A stretch of 64,000 nucleotides of DNA from Clostridium vincentii (lineage in GTDB: Bacteria; Bacillota; Clostridia; Clostridiales; Clostridiaceae), in contig NZ_PVXQ01000002.1 of assembly GCF_002995745.1 (NCBI RefSeq), positions 1 to 64,000 on the forward strand. Direction: 5' to 3'. Positions 34,984-45,791 of the stretch are shown here, in pieces. Every line of letters begins with the position of its first letter. Position 1 is the stretch's first letter. The notes beneath the pieces are model-generated. The model saw only the letters and a program-made list of their open reading frames with translations, made no database searches and was not told where the DNA came from. A program made the position numbers and the translations under genes.

Positions 34984-36951
34984 ATGGGAGTATTTAAAAT
35001 ACATTCAAAATATAAACCTACAGGAGATCAACCACAAGCAATTGAAGAATTAGTTGAATCTATTAATAAAAAGAATAGAGCACAAACTTTATTAGGAGTT
35101 ACAGGCTCAGGTAAAACTTTCACAATGGCAAACATTATAGAAAAGCTCCAAAGACCTACTATAATACTTGCTCATAATAAAACTTTAGCAGCACAGTTGT
35201 GTTCAGAATTTAAAGAATTCTTTCCAGATAATATAGTTGAATATTTCGTATCTTACTATAATTATTATCAGCCAGAGGCCTATATCGCTCAAACGGATAC
35301 CTTTATAGAAAAGGATTCATCTATTAATGATGAGATAGATAAACTAAGGCATTCTGCTACATCCGCACTTTTTGAGAGAAGAGATGTTATTATTGTAGCT
35401 TCTGTTTCTTGTATTTATGGATTAGGTAATCCTGAAGAATATAAAAAGATGACCCTTAGTTTAAGAAAGGGTATGGAGAAGGAAAGAAATGAAATTATAA
35501 GGAAATTAATAGAAATTCAGTATGAACGAAATGATATAGATTTTTCAAGAGGTACATTTAGGGTGAGAGGAGATTCTTTGGATATAATTCCTGTTTCATC
35601 TTCCAACAAAGGAATTAGAATTGAATTTTTCGGCGATGAGATAGAGAGGATTAGAGAATTTGATGTTTTAACTGGGACTATTTTAGGAGATAGAGAACAT
35701 ATAGCTATATTCCCCGCGTCTCATTTTGCTACTTCACCTGAAACTATAGAACGATCAATTAATAGAATTGAAGATGAGCTAGAAGGAAGACTTAGGGAAC
35801 TTAATGCTCAAGATAGAATATTAGAAGCTCAGAGACTAAAACAGAGGACTAATTATGATGTGGAAATGATTAGGGAAATGGGATATTGTAATGGAATAGA
35901 AAATTATTCGAGAATTTTTGATGGAAGGGATCCAGGGACTCCTCCACATACACTTTTGGATTTCTTTCCAAAGGACTTTTTAATGTTTATTGATGAAAGT
36001 CATGTTACTTTGCCACAGCTTAGAGCAATGTATGCAGGTGATAGGTCTAGGAAAGATACATTAGTAGACTATGGATTCAGATTACCTTGTGCATATGATA
36101 ATAGGCCATTAAAATTTGATGAATTTGAAAGGAAAATAAATCAAGTAGTATTCGTAAGTGCTACCCCATCTCAATATGAATTGGATAATTCTTTAGTTAT
36201 TGCTGAACAAATAATTAGACCTACAGGACTACTAGACCCCGAAATAATAATAAGGCCTGTTAAGGGGCAAATTGATGACTTATATGGAGAAATTAATAAG
36301 ACTACAGCGAATGGATTTAGAACATTAATTACGACCCTTACAAAGAGGATGTCTGAGGACTTAACTAAGTACTTAATTGAATTAGGGGTAAAGGCTACAT
36401 ACATGCATTCAGATATAGATACTATTGAAAGAATGAAGATTATAAAAGAATTTAGACTTGGAGAGTATGATGTTTTGGTTGGAATAAATCTTTTAAGAGA
36501 AGGTCTAGATATTCCAGAAGTAGCACTGGTAACTATATTGGATGCAGATAAAGAAGGATTTTTAAGATCAGCTACTTCCTTAATTCAGACTATTGGTAGA
36601 GCCGCTAGAAATTCTGAAAGTAAAGTAATAATGTATGCTGATAGAATAACAAATTCTATGGAGAAAGCTATGAGTGAAACAGATAGAAGAAGAAAGATTC
36701 AAGAAGAACATAATAACAAGTATGGAATAGTACCTACTACAATAATTAAAGAAGTCAGATCACTTATAGAAGCCACAAAGGTAGCAGAAGAGGAAGAAGT
36801 ATACGGTAGTGAAGTAGGGACAAAGAAGTTAAGTGCAAAGGAAAAGAAATCAGCAATTAAGAAGTATACTGAAGAAATGATGGATGCAGCTAAAAATCTT
36901 CAATTTGAAAGGGCTGCAGAACTTAGAGATACTATAAAAAAGATAAAATAA
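34984..36951 (+). CDS. uvrB: UvrABC excision nuclease subunit B
   Basis: It is the damage-verifying helicase-like subunit of nucleotide excision repair. Its 655 residues contain Walker A GVTGSGKT (38-45, Lys44), the beta-hairpin region [19 protein letters not shown], the DESH-type Walker [20 protein letters not shown], and a C-terminal UVR motif ([20 protein letters not shown]) that contacts UvrC. ATG 34984 follows GGGAGGAAGG by 8 nt; the GTG at 34975 overlaps that site. Its promoter carries a LexA-like box. Confidence 0.98.
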   Translation: MGVFKIHSKYKPTGDQPQAIEELVESINKKNRAQTLLGVTGSGKTFTMANIIEKLQRPTIILAHNKTLAAQLCSEFKEFFPDNIVEYFVSYYNYYQPEAYIAQTDTFIEKDSSINDEIDKLRHSATSALFERRDVIIVASVSCIYGLGNPEEYKKMTLSLRKGMEKERNEIIRKLIEIQYERNDIDFSRGTFRVRGDSLDIIPVSSSNKGIRIEFFGDEIERIREFDVLTGTILGDREHIAIFPASHFATSPETIERSINRIEDELEGRLRELNAQDRILEAQRLKQRTNYDVEMIREMGYCNGIENYSRIFDGRDPGTPPHTLLDFFPKDFLMFIDESHVTLPQLRAMYAGDRSRKDTLVDYGFRLPCAYDNRPLKFDEFERKINQVVFVSATPSQYELDNSLVIAEQIIRPTGLLDPEIIIRPVKGQIDDLYGEINKTTANGFRTLITTLTKRMSEDLTKYLIELGVKATYMHSDIDTIERMKIIKEFRLGEYDVLVGINLLREGLDIPEVALVTILDADKEGFLRSATSLIQTIGRAARNSESKVIMYADRITNSMEKAMSETDRRRKIQEEHNNKYGIVPTTIIKEVRSLIEATKVAEEEEVYGSEVGTKKLSAKEKKSAIKKYTEEMMDAAKNLQFERAAELRDTIKKIK

Positions 36952-37049
36952 TCAAGGTAAGTACGGTATGGAAATTAATAAATTATAAAAGCGAGGATTT
37001 TTATTTAATATATGATAAGATATAAGTATCAAAAATAAGGAGTGATTTT

Positions 37050-37427
37050 ATGAAAATTAATGTAACTTTTTACCGATGTGAAATATGTGGAAATATTGTA
37101 AGCTTAATCAATAATGGTGGAGGTCAGCTTGTTTGTTGTGGTCAGCCTATGAAAAAACTTGAAGCTAATACTACTGATGGAGCAAAAGAAAAGCATGTTC
37201 CAGTTGCAATAAGAAAAGATGATAAAATACATGTTCAGGTTGGTTCAGTAAATCATCCTATGACAGAAGAACACTATATTCAATGGATTGCAGTAGTAAG
37301 TAAAAATAGTATTGAAAGAATTAGTTTATCACCAGGAGATGAGCCTAAGGCAGTCTTTGTTGATAAAGATGATGTAGAAGTATATGAATATTGTAATTTA
37401 CATGGTCTTTGGAAAATAGAAATATAA
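37050..37427 (+). CDS. Desulfoferrodoxin (superoxide reductase)
   Basis: It reduces superoxide to hydrogen peroxide in anaerobes. The 125 residues hold both iron centres. Centre I is a rubredoxin-like Cys10, Cys13, Cys29, Cys30 site. Centre II ligands are EKHVP, VNHPMTEEHYIQWI and YCNLHG (four His and one Cys). It is therefore a two-iron superoxide reductase of full length. It starts at ATG behind AAGGAGTG, 98 nt after uvrB, and ends in its own terminator. Confidence 0.96.
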   Translation: MKINVTFYRCEICGNIVSLINNGGGQLVCCGQPMKKLEANTTDGAKEKHVPVAIRKDDKIHVQVGSVNHPMTEEHYIQWIAVVSKNSIERISLSPGDEPKAVFVDKDDVEVYEYCNLHGLWKIEI

Positions 37428-37433
37428 TAAGGT

Positions 37434-37471
37434 AAAGAGATACTCTGAATATTTAGAGTATCTCTTTTTTT
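37434..37471 (+). terminator. Terminator after desulfoferrodoxin
   Basis: AAAGAGATACTCT and AGAGTATCTCTTT form a perfect 13-bp stem with an 8-nt loop and a T run. Confidence 0.93.
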
Positions 37472-37508
37472 AGTTGCATTAAATTTTCATGAAAACATTA
37501 CAGTATAA

Positions 37509-37537
37509 TTGACAAGAATACAAAAAATAATTACAAT
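37509..37537 (+). promoter_or_regulatory. Promoter of uvrA
   Basis: Perfect TTGACA (37509-37514), 17 nt, TACAAT (37532-37537). Predicted start near 37544. Confidence 0.85.
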
Positions 37538-37547
37538 ATATACATAA

Positions 37548-37559
37548 GAACTAATGTTC
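37548..37559 (+). promoter_or_regulatory. LexA (DinR) box at uvrA
   Basis: GAAC-TAAT-GTTC is a perfect match to the GAAC-N4-GTTC core of the Gram-positive SOS box. It lies about +4 to +15 from the predicted start. Confidence 0.82.
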
Positions 37560-37623
37560 GAGATTAAAAAGACATAATAAGAGCAAAATATAAATATCAA
37601 GATAAAAAGGGGAAAGATAAAAA

Positions 37624-40446
37624 ATGAAAGATAAAATTATAATTAAGGGAGCTAAGGTACATAACTTAAAAAATGTTGATTTAGAAATTCCTAGAGATAA
37701 ACTTATAGTGTTTACTGGCCTTTCCGGATCTGGTAAATCTTCATTAGCTTTTGATACTCTTTATGCAGAGGGAAGAAGAAGGTATGTTGAATCTTTATCT
37801 GCTTATGCACGACAATTTTTAGGACAAATAAATAAGCCGGATGTGGAATATATAGAAGGGCTATCTCCAGCTATATCAATAGATCAAAAAACGACTAGTA
37901 AAAATCCTCGATCTACAGTAGGAACTATAACAGAAATTTATGATTACCTAAGATTATTATATGCAAGAATAGGGACTCCTTATTGTCCTAAATGTGGTAA
38001 AGAAATAACTAAACAATCTGTGGATCAAATTGTGGATAACGTTATGACTCTTGGGGATAAAACTAAGATTCAAATTCTTTCACCTATAATTAGAGGAAGA
38101 AAGGGAACACATGAAAAAATATTAGACAATATAAAGAAAAATGGATTTATTCGTGCAAGGATAGATAATGAAATTTTTGATTTAACAGAAGAAGAGGTAA
38201 AGCTAGAAAAAAATATTAAACATAACATTGAAGCTGTAGTAGATAGAATAGTTATAAAGGCAGGTATACAAGGGAGATTATCAGATTCCTTAGAAACGGC
38301 TTTAAAAATGGGAGAAGGTTTAGTATTAATAAATATTATAGGTGAAAAAGATATCCTATTTAGCGAAAACTTTGCTTGCGCGGATTGTGGAATAAGCATA
38401 GATGAACTTGCACCAAGATTATTCTCTTTTAATTCCCCTTTTGGGAAATGTGATTATTGTGATGGATTAGGAAAATTAATTGAGATAGATGAAAATTTAG
38501 TTATACCTAATAAAGAATTAAGTATAATGGATGGAGCTATGGCAAACTGGGGTGATGGAAGACTAAAGGCGGAAGCTTGGACTTTTGCTATACTTCAAGC
38601 CCTAAGCAAGGAATATGATTTTTCTCTTCACACACCTATAAAAGAGCTGCCTAAAAAGATTGTAGAGATATTATTGTATGGTACTAAGGGTAAAAAAAGT
38701 AGAGTAGATTATGTAAAAGATGGCGTAAAGGTTACTTATAACTATGCCTATGATGGTGAAATAAACTCATTAAAAAGAAGATATAATGAAACTAACTCTG
38801 ATATGATTAAAAGTGACATAGAGCAATATATGAGTAATAAAGCATGCCCAAAGTGTCATGGAGATAGATTGAAAAAAGAGGCTTTATCAGTAAGGGTTGG
38901 AAGTTTAAATATAAGTCAATTTACAAGGTTACCAATAAGAGAAGAATTAGAATATTTAAATAGCATAGAATTATCCGAAAAGAATAAAATTATTAGTGAA
39001 CAAGTAATAAAGGAGATAAGGAGCAGATTGCAATTTTTACTTGATGTAGGATTAGACTATTTGAGTTTGTCAAGAAGCTCAGGAACTTTATCTGGGGGAG
39101 AATCTCAAAGAATAAGGCTGGCAACACAAATAGGATCATCTTTAATGGGAGTTCTTTATATTCTGGATGAGCCTAGTATAGGGCTACATCAAAGAGATAA
39201 TGACAGATTAATTAAAACTCTTAAGAATCTAAGAGATGTAGGAAATACAGTGATAGTTGTAGAACATGATGAAGATACAATGAAAGAAGCTGATTATATT
39301 GTTGACTTTGGTCCAGGAGCAGGAGAACATGGGGGAAAGATAGTAGCTGTTGGAACTGTAAAAGAAATTATGGAAAATGAGAACTCTATTACTGGTCAAT
39401 ATTTGACTGGGAAGAAAAGAATTGAAATTCCTGAAAATAGACGAAAAGGAAATGGTCAAAAGATTACTATAAAAGGAGCCAAGGAGAACAATTTAAAGAA
39501 TATTAATGTTGAAATACCATTAGGTACATTAACAATGGTAACAGGAGTATCGGGTTCAGGGAAGAGTACATTAGTAAATGAGATTCTTTATAGAGGAGTA
39601 AATAAATTAGTTAACAAAAGTAAAAATCCTGTTGGGAGTCATAAAGAAATATTGGGATATGAAAATATTGATAAAATAATAGATATAGATCAAAGTGCAA
39701 TAGGAAGAACACCTCGTTCAAATCCAGCTACATATACAGGGACATTTGACATAATAAGAGAATTGTTTTCTTCAACAACAGAAGCTAAAATGAGAGGATA
39801 TAAGCCTGGAAGGTTTTCCTTTAATGTTAAAGGAGGAAGGTGTGAAGCATGTTCTGGAGATGGAATAATAAAAATAGAAATGCAATTTTTATCAGATGTT
39901 TATGTTCCTTGTGAAATTTGTAAGGGGAAGAGATACAATAGGGAAACTTTAGAAGTAAAGTACAAAGGAAAAAATATAGATGATATTTTAAATATGACAG
40001 TAGAAGAAGGAACAACATTCTTTGGAAATTTAAATCGAATTAATAATAAATTGCAAACTTTACAAGATGTAGGACTAGGATATATTAGATTAGGACAACC
40101 ATCTACTCAATTGTCTGGAGGAGAGGCTCAAAGAATAAAATTAGCATCTGAGTTATCAAAAAGAAGTACTGGTAAAACTTTATATATTTTAGATGAGCCA
40201 ACAACAGGGCTTCATATTGATGATGTAAAGAGGCTTATAGAGATACTTCAGAGATTAGTAGATGGAGGCAATACCGTAGTTGTAATAGAGCATAACCTAG
40301 AGATGATAAAATGCGCAGATTACATTATTGATTTAGGCCCAGAGGGGGGAGATAAGGGAGGAAGTCTAGTTGCTCAAGGAACACCAAAAGAGATAGCTAA
40401 GTGTCCTATGTCGTACACTGGTAAATATTTAAAAAGAATAATTTAA
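37624..40446 (+). CDS. uvrA: UvrABC excision nuclease subunit A
   Basis: This damage-recognition ATPase of nucleotide excision repair has 940 residues. It has two ABC cassettes (Walker [10 protein letters not shown] near residue 33 and GVSGSGKST near 640, each with LSGGE signatures) and zinc-binding Cys clusters (CPKC, CADC...CDYC, and CEAC...CEICKG). It starts at ATG behind AAAAGGGGAAAG. A near-perfect promoter with an SOS box directs it, so DNA damage should induce it. Confidence 0.98.
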   Translation: MKDKIIIKGAKVHNLKNVDLEIPRDKLIVFTGLSGSGKSSLAFDTLYAEGRRRYVESLSAYARQFLGQINKPDVEYIEGLSPAISIDQKTTSKNPRSTVGTITEIYDYLRLLYARIGTPYCPKCGKEITKQSVDQIVDNVMTLGDKTKIQILSPIIRGRKGTHEKILDNIKKNGFIRARIDNEIFDLTEEEVKLEKNIKHNIEAVVDRIVIKAGIQGRLSDSLETALKMGEGLVLINIIGEKDILFSENFACADCGISIDELAPRLFSFNSPFGKCDYCDGLGKLIEIDENLVIPNKELSIMDGAMANWGDGRLKAEAWTFAILQALSKEYDFSLHTPIKELPKKIVEILLYGTKGKKSRVDYVKDGVKVTYNYAYDGEINSLKRRYNETNSDMIKSDIEQYMSNKACPKCHGDRLKKEALSVRVGSLNISQFTRLPIREELEYLNSIELSEKNKIISEQVIKEIRSRLQFLLDVGLDYLSLSRSSGTLSGGESQRIRLATQIGSSLMGVLYILDEPSIGLHQRDNDRLIKTLKNLRDVGNTVIVVEHDEDTMKEADYIVDFGPGAGEHGGKIVAVGTVKEIMENENSITGQYLTGKKRIEIPENRRKGNGQKITIKGAKENNLKNINVEIPLGTLTMVTGVSGSGKSTLVNEILYRGVNKLVNKSKNPVGSHKEILGYENIDKIIDIDQSAIGRTPRSNPATYTGTFDIIRELFSSTTEAKMRGYKPGRFSFNVKGGRCEACSGDGIIKIEMQFLSDVYVPCEICKGKRYNRETLEVKYKGKNIDDILNMTVEEGTTFFGNLNRINNKLQTLQDVGLGYIRLGQPSTQLSGGEAQRIKLASELSKRSTGKTLYILDEPTTGLHIDDVKRLIEILQRLVDGGNTVVVIEHNLEMIKCADYIIDLGPEGGDKGGSLVAQGTPKEIAKCPMSYTGKYLKRII

Positions 40447-40541
40447 TATGAATAAAGTAATGCTTAATATATTTATTATAACTTTGGACACATTTTGTTG
40501 TATAATCTATTTAAACAGGAAAATATATTTGAGGTGAAGAA

Positions 40542-40979
40542 ATGAGTTTTTCGAAATTATCGGCAGTAGTGTTTGGAGCACTTTTTATAATTTTATTATA
40601 TTCAATAATAGTATATGCTCTAAAGATAATGAACAAGGATGTTAAAAGCGGTGGAAGAAGAAAGCCATCAACTGGAAAGAAAAGTTTTGGTCTTGAGGTT
40701 GTAGAGGTAACAGAGGACACCAATCTTAAAATAGGAACAGTTATTCCAATAAGAACCAGTGTTACTCTTGGAAGAAAAGAAGAAAATTCAGTGGTCTTAG
40801 TAGATCAACATGTATCTGGTAATCATGCTAGACTTATTATAAGAAATAATATTCTTTTTATTGAAGATTTAAATAGTACTAATGGTACTTATGTTAATGA
40901 CAAAAGAATAGCTGGCAAGGTAAAGCTTTTTGGCAAAGATGATATAAAAATAGGTTCAACTAGCTTTAAAGTATTATGA
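40542..40979 (+). CDS. Membrane-anchored FHA-domain protein
   Basis: This 145-residue protein has one N-terminal membrane helix (about 8-30). A short basic linker leads to an FHA phosphothreonine-binding domain (about 65-140) with the canonical GR, SGNHARL, NSTNGTYVN and IG positions. It lies directly before FtsW/RodA and a penicillin-binding protein, a common arrangement in clostridia and actinobacteria in which FHA proteins link Ser/Thr kinases to wall synthesis. No kinase gene is in the window. Confidence 0.92.
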   Translation: MSFSKLSAVVFGALFIILLYSIIVYALKIMNKDVKSGGRRKPSTGKKSFGLEVVEVTEDTNLKIGTVIPIRTSVTLGRKEENSVVLVDQHVSGNHARLIIRNNILFIEDLNSTNGTYVNDKRIAGKVKLFGKDDIKIGSTSFKVL

Positions 40980-41004
40980 AGAGCCAAAGGATAGAGGTGT
41001 TTAT

Positions 41005-42225
41005 ATGAAGATGCGGAGTGATGAAAAGAAGCTATTAATAATTACATATATATTTTGTATGGCTCTTTTCACTAAATTAGCAATATTAAAAAATCCAATT
41101 GATAAAACAGCTTTAACCATGGGGATAGTGCTATGTATTATAATTGGAATTTCACATTTTGTGATAAGAAGATTCTATCCAGATGGCGATAAGTTTTTGT
41201 TGATTTTTGCTTGTATTTTATCAATAGTCGGAATCGCAATGATATACAGAATAAATCCTGAAGAAGCAAATAAACAGGTGATCTGGTTTATTTTAGGCAT
41301 TATTGTTTGTTTAATTACAGTTCTTTTATTACCCGACATGGACAAATTATCTAAATACAAATATGTGTATTTAGGTGCAACTTTAGTGTCAATGCCGTTA
41401 GCATTAATATTTGGTACAGAAGTTTATGGAGCGATTAATTGGATTTATATAGGAGGTTTTGGATTCCAACCATCTGAATTTGGGAAAATTGCTTTGACTA
41501 TATATTTAGCATCAGCATTAAAGGATTATGATAATGAAAAAAAAGGTTTTGCCCATATTAAACAATTAATTGAACCAGCGGCTGTAGTCACTTTTTCATT
41601 AGGTTGTCTAGTTATGCAGAAGGATCTAGGATCAGCTTTAATATTTTTCGGGGTTGCTATATCTATACTTTACGTTGCAACATCGAAAAAGAAGTACGTA
41701 GTCACTTGCTTAGGCCTATTTTCAATAGGGGCTGTCATTGCTTATAAACTATTTTGGCACGTGAGACAAAGAGTTATGATATGGAGAGATCCGTGGACTT
41801 ATGCATCTGGAGATGGATATCAAATTGTTGAAGGGTTATATTCAATTTCTTCAGGAGGAATGATGGGAGCTGGACTAGGTGAAGGATATCCTGGGTTTGT
41901 GCCAGTTACTACATCTGATTATATCTTTGCTGCAATTTGTGAGGAGTTTGGAATGGTATTTGGGATTGGTATATTAATCTTAATGTTCTTATTATTTTAT
42001 AGAGGTATAAGAGCAGCTTTTGTTACAGAAAATAAATTTTCTCAAATTGCGGCTGTAGGATTAAGCACTATGATAGCTTGTCAGGCGTTAGTAATAATAG
42101 CAGGTATTTTCGCATTGATTCCGCTTACAGGTATAACGCTACCATTTGTTAGTTATGGTGGTAGTTCTATATTAACTACCTTCTTCGCATTAGGAATATT
42201 GCAAAAGATTTCAGAGGAGGGCTAA
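41005..42225 (+). CDS. FtsW/RodA/SpoVE family peptidoglycan polymerase
   Basis: This SEDS glycosyltransferase of 406 residues has about ten membrane segments. Conserved SEDS features are INWIYIGGFGFQPSEFGKIAL, the DLGSALIFF segment with the catalytic-type Asp, and the C-terminal PLTGITLPFVSYGGSS. It pairs with the class B penicillin-binding protein encoded 5 nt downstream. Whether it serves elongation, division or sporulation cannot be read from sequence. It starts at ATG behind AGAGGTG. Confidence 0.95.
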   Translation: MKMRSDEKKLLIITYIFCMALFTKLAILKNPIDKTALTMGIVLCIIIGISHFVIRRFYPDGDKFLLIFACILSIVGIAMIYRINPEEANKQVIWFILGIIVCLITVLLLPDMDKLSKYKYVYLGATLVSMPLALIFGTEVYGAINWIYIGGFGFQPSEFGKIALTIYLASALKDYDNEKKGFAHIKQLIEPAAVVTFSLGCLVMQKDLGSALIFFGVAISILYVATSKKKYVVTCLGLFSIGAVIAYKLFWHVRQRVMIWRDPWTYASGDGYQIVEGLYSISSGGMMGAGLGEGYPGFVPVTTSDYIFAAICEEFGMVFGIGILILMFLLFYRGIRAAFVTENKFSQIAAVGLSTMIACQALVIIAGIFALIPLTGITLPFVSYGGSSILTTFFALGILQKISEEG

Positions 42226-42230
42226 TATAT

Positions 42231-43700
42231 ATGAATGACTTTAGAAATAGTGTAAAAAGAGTAATGGTAGTATTTTTGTTTTGTTTTATAGCACTTATTT
42301 CATACATAGCATATTTTCAGGCCTTTAGAGCCCATGATATAGCAGCACAACAAGGAAATAAAAGGTTATGGGCACAGAGAAATGAAGTTCTAAGAGGAAC
42401 TATTTATGATAGAAATGGGACTGCTTTAACTACGGGAGAAAAAACTGGAGATTTAACACAATCTAGACAATACATAAATGGAGATTTATATGTTCATGCA
42501 TTAGGATATGTTAATCAAAAGTATGGGCTTACTGGATTAGAAGAATCTTATGATGAAGAGCTTTCTAGTTATAGCAGTGTGCAAACTGGATTAAGATCAT
42601 TTTTTCAAGATTTTACTTTAGACTCCTTGAAAGAAGATTTTAAAACAAGGGGCGTAGAAGAAAACAAAGTTGGTAATGGAGTTATTACAACTTTAGACCC
42701 TACGCTACAGAAAATTGCTTATGATGCCTTAGGAAATAATAGAGGGTCCGTTGTGGCGTTAGATCCTAAAACAGGAGAAGTTTTGGCTATGGTTTCAAAG
42801 CCTACTTATGATCCTAATAATTTGGATGCAGCCATGGCAGCTGCTAATGCAGGAACCGCTGAAAATAGTCCTTTAATAAATAGGTCTATAGGGGGATTAT
42901 ACCCTCCAGGATCTACATTTAAGGTAATTACTACATCAAGTGCTTTAGATAACATATCAGGAGTAACATCTAAAACTTTCCAAGATAATGGAAAGATACA
43001 ATTTAATGATACTCAATCTCTTTCAAATGCTGGAGGGGCAGTCTACGGTAGCATTAATTTAAAAAAGGCGTTTATAGTTTCCAGTAATGTAGTTTTTGGT
43101 GGATTGGCTCAAGAATTAGGAAATGCAGAATTAAAAGCTACAGCAGAAAAGTTTGGATTTAATAATGCAATTCCAGCAGAAGGATTTAGTATTACAAAAA
43201 GTCGATTTCCAACTTTAGAGAGCTATGAAGCTGGAATGATTGCTCAATCAGGTATTGGACAGAGCAGTATTTTGACCACACCAATGCAAATGGCACTAGT
43301 TGCTAGTACTATTGCTAATGATGGTGTTATGATGAACCCAACCTTAGTTAAAGAGGTCATAGATATGAATGGTAATAGTGTTAAAAAAATTGCATCTAAA
43401 AAATATGGGCAGGTTATTTCAAGCTCTGATGCTGCTACAATAACGGACTATATGACCGGGATGGTAATAGACCATAACTTTCCGTCATTTAATGGATTAA
43501 ACGCGGCTGCTAAGACTGGTACAGCAGATCATTTAAAAGCGGATGGAACATTAGATACACCTCATTCGTGGTTTATAAGCTTTGCACCAGCAGAAAACCC
43601 TAAGATTGCAGTAGCTGTAATTGTTGAAAATGGTGGATATGGAGCAACTGCTGCAGCACCGATTGCAGGAAAAATAATGAGTTCAGCATTAAATAGATAA
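42231..43700 (+). CDS. Class B penicillin-binding protein (transpeptidase)
   Basis: This 489-residue membrane-anchored D,D-transpeptidase has an N-terminal helix at about 12-30. Its catalytic motifs are Ser228-x-x-Lys231 (PGSTFK), Ser284-x-Asn286 (SSN) and Lys428-Thr-Gly (AAKTGTAD). It lacks a long dimerisation head compared with PBP2 or PBP3 of E. coli, like the short PbpA-type proteins paired with FtsW/RodA in clostridia and actinobacteria. It forms an operon with the preceding FHA and SEDS genes and is followed by a terminator. Confidence 0.95.
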   Translation: MNDFRNSVKRVMVVFLFCFIALISYIAYFQAFRAHDIAAQQGNKRLWAQRNEVLRGTIYDRNGTALTTGEKTGDLTQSRQYINGDLYVHALGYVNQKYGLTGLEESYDEELSSYSSVQTGLRSFFQDFTLDSLKEDFKTRGVEENKVGNGVITTLDPTLQKIAYDALGNNRGSVVALDPKTGEVLAMVSKPTYDPNNLDAAMAAANAGTAENSPLINRSIGGLYPPGSTFKVITTSSALDNISGVTSKTFQDNGKIQFNDTQSLSNAGGAVYGSINLKKAFIVSSNVVFGGLAQELGNAELKATAEKFGFNNAIPAEGFSITKSRFPTLESYEAGMIAQSGIGQSSILTTPMQMALVASTIANDGVMMNPTLVKEVIDMNGNSVKKIASKKYGQVISSSDAATITDYMTGMVIDHNFPSFNGLNAAAKTGTADHLKADGTLDTPHSWFISFAPAENPKIAVAVIVENGGYGATAAAPIAGKIMSSALNR

Positions 43701-43712
43701 TGAACATTAAAG

Positions 43713-43750
43713 ATGGACCACTGCTTAAAGGCAGTGGTCCATGCGTTTTT
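43713..43750 (+). terminator. Terminator after the FHA-SEDS-PBP operon
   Basis: ATGGACCACTGC and GCAGTGGTCCAT form a perfect 12-bp stem with a 6-nt loop, then GCGTTTTT. Confidence 0.93.
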
Positions 43751-43788
43751 ATAAGGATTTTTATTAAAAGCTTGTTAAACTTAAGGAG

Positions 43789-45660
43789 GTGGAGAAAATA
43801 TTTGATTTTGAGTACCAATTAAAGATATTACCAGAGAAACCAGGAGTTTATTTAATGAAGAACTCTCTTGGAGAAATTATATATGTTGGAAAAGCAAAGA
43901 TTCTTAAAAATAGAGTTAGACAGTACTTTCAAAATTCTAAAAACCATACAGAAAAAGTAAAAAGTATGGTAAAAAATATATCGGAATTTGAATATATAAT
44001 AACAGATTCTGAGATGGAAGCTTTGATATTAGAAGGAAATCTAATAAAAAAGCATAGACCAAGATATAATATTGCGTTAAAGGATGATAAATTTTATCCA
44101 TTTATTAAGGTGACAACCAATGAGGATTTTCCTAGAGTTTATATGACAAGAACTTTTGTGAGGGATGGGAATAAATATTTTGGACCCTATACAAATGTGG
44201 CAGCAGTTTACGAGACTATGAATATTATTAGAAAAATATTTCCTATAAGAACGTGTAGAATGAGTATTACAGAGCAAATGAAGCCTATAAGACCGTGTTT
44301 AAATTATCATATCAAGAAATGTAACGCTCCTTGTGGAGGATATATTTCTAAAGAGGAATATAGGAAGATAACTGATGAGATTATAGATATATTAAATGGT
44401 AAAGATAATAGTGTTATTAATGGATTAAAGGAAGAAATGAAAAATGCTTCTGCTGAATTAGCATTTGAAAAAGCAGCTATTTTAAGAGACAAAATATTAG
44501 CTGTAAACAATTTATCTGAAAAGCAGAAGGTATTTAAAGTTGTGGAGGGAGATGAAGACTTTATAAACCTTCATAAAGATGAAAAGGATACATGTATACA
44601 GCTATTTTTCATGAGGGAAGGAAAGATTACAGGAACTGAACATTTCATTGTTGAAAATAGTGCAGAAGAATTAGATGGCGAAATAATATCACAATTTATT
44701 AGTAGTTTTTATTCTGGAATAGGAAAAATTTCGAAAAATATTTATGTCCCATCTGTAGAAGATAAAGAACTCTTAGAAGAGTTCCTGACAATTAAAAGCG
44801 GGACTAAGGTATGGCTGAAAATACCTCAAAAAGGAGAAAAAAAGAGTTTACTTGAACTTGTTAAGAGTAATGCAAAACTTGCTTTAGAGCAGTTTAAAAA
44901 TAAGATTCTTAAAGAAAAAGAGGGGAATTTAATAGCATTACAAGAATTACAGGATAAATTAAAACTTGAAGAAGCTCCCTATAGAATAGAAGCTTATGAT
45001 ATTTCAAATACTCAAGGAGTAGATTCTGTAGGATCAATGATAGTTTTTGAAGAAGGAAAGGCTAAAAATAGTGATTACAGAAAATTCAAGATAAAAACTG
45101 TGAAAGGTTCTGATGATTATAGTAGCATGAGAGAGATACTTACAAGAAGATTTCAGCATGGTTTAAGAGAAATTGAAGAAATTAAGTCGAGAAACCTGCA
45201 ATTTTCTAAAGGGAAATTTTCTAGCTTTCCTGATTTAATAATGATGGATGGCGGAAAAGGGCAGGTAAACGTTGCATTAGAAGTGTTAAGTTTGCTAGAA
45301 ATCCATATAGATGTTTGTGGGCTCGTTAAGGATGATAAACATCAAACTAGAGGGATAATTTTTAATAATGAAGAAATAATAATTAATAGAACCTCAAATT
45401 TAATGCAACTTATTAGAAGAATTCAAGATGAAGTACATAGATTTGCAATAACCTATCATAGGGCTATTAGAGATAAAAGAACCTTAAAATCTATTCTTGA
45501 TGATATACCAAATGTTGGTGAAAAAAGAAGGATCTCCTTGCTTAAAAAGTTTGGAAGTGTAGATAATATTAAGAAGGCTTCTATGGAGGAATTATTAGAC
45601 ACATTATCTATAGACAGGAAAAGTGCAGATAGTATTTTTAGGTACTTTAAAGAAAAGTAA
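43789..45660 (+). CDS. uvrC: UvrABC excision nuclease subunit C (atypical start)
   Basis: It makes both incisions in nucleotide excision repair. The ~620 residues hold the N-terminal GIY-YIG nuclease (LPEKPGVYLMKN, GEIIYVGKAK), a UVR motif (ELAFEKAAILRDKI), the RNase-H-like C-terminal nuclease (AYDISNTQG, MMDGGKGQVN) and a helix-hairpin-helix end. The start is odd. The strong AAGGAGGT site (43783-43790) has no ATG, GTG or TTG at normal distance. In frame, the codon 8 nt after GGAGG is ATA (43798), where related proteins seem to begin MFDFEYQLK. The given GTG at 43789 overlaps the site itself. Confidence 0.95.
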   Translation: MEKIFDFEYQLKILPEKPGVYLMKNSLGEIIYVGKAKILKNRVRQYFQNSKNHTEKVKSMVKNISEFEYIITDSEMEALILEGNLIKKHRPRYNIALKDDKFYPFIKVTTNEDFPRVYMTRTFVRDGNKYFGPYTNVAAVYETMNIIRKIFPIRTCRMSITEQMKPIRPCLNYHIKKCNAPCGGYISKEEYRKITDEIIDILNGKDNSVINGLKEEMKNASAELAFEKAAILRDKILAVNNLSEKQKVFKVVEGDEDFINLHKDEKDTCIQLFFMREGKITGTEHFIVENSAEELDGEIISQFISSFYSGIGKISKNIYVPSVEDKELLEEFLTIKSGTKVWLKIPQKGEKKSLLELVKSNAKLALEQFKNKILKEKEGNLIALQELQDKLKLEEAPYRIEAYDISNTQGVDSVGSMIVFEEGKAKNSDYRKFKIKTVKGSDDYSSMREILTRRFQHGLREIEEIKSRNLQFSKGKFSSFPDLIMMDGGKGQVNVALEVLSLLEIHIDVCGLVKDDKHQTRGIIFNNEEIIINRTSNLMQLIRRIQDEVHRFAITYHRAIRDKRTLKSILDDIPNVGEKRRISLLKKFGSVDNIKKASMEELLDTLSIDRKSADSIFRYFKEK

Positions 45661-45791
45661 CTTTTTTTTAAATTGTGTAATATTATAGTAGAAGATAGAA
45701 AAATTTGTGGCTTGTTTAATACATAGTTTTAATTTATACTATGTAAATGGACTTTTTTGAAAAAGTTATAAAAAGATTTGAGGAGTTAATT

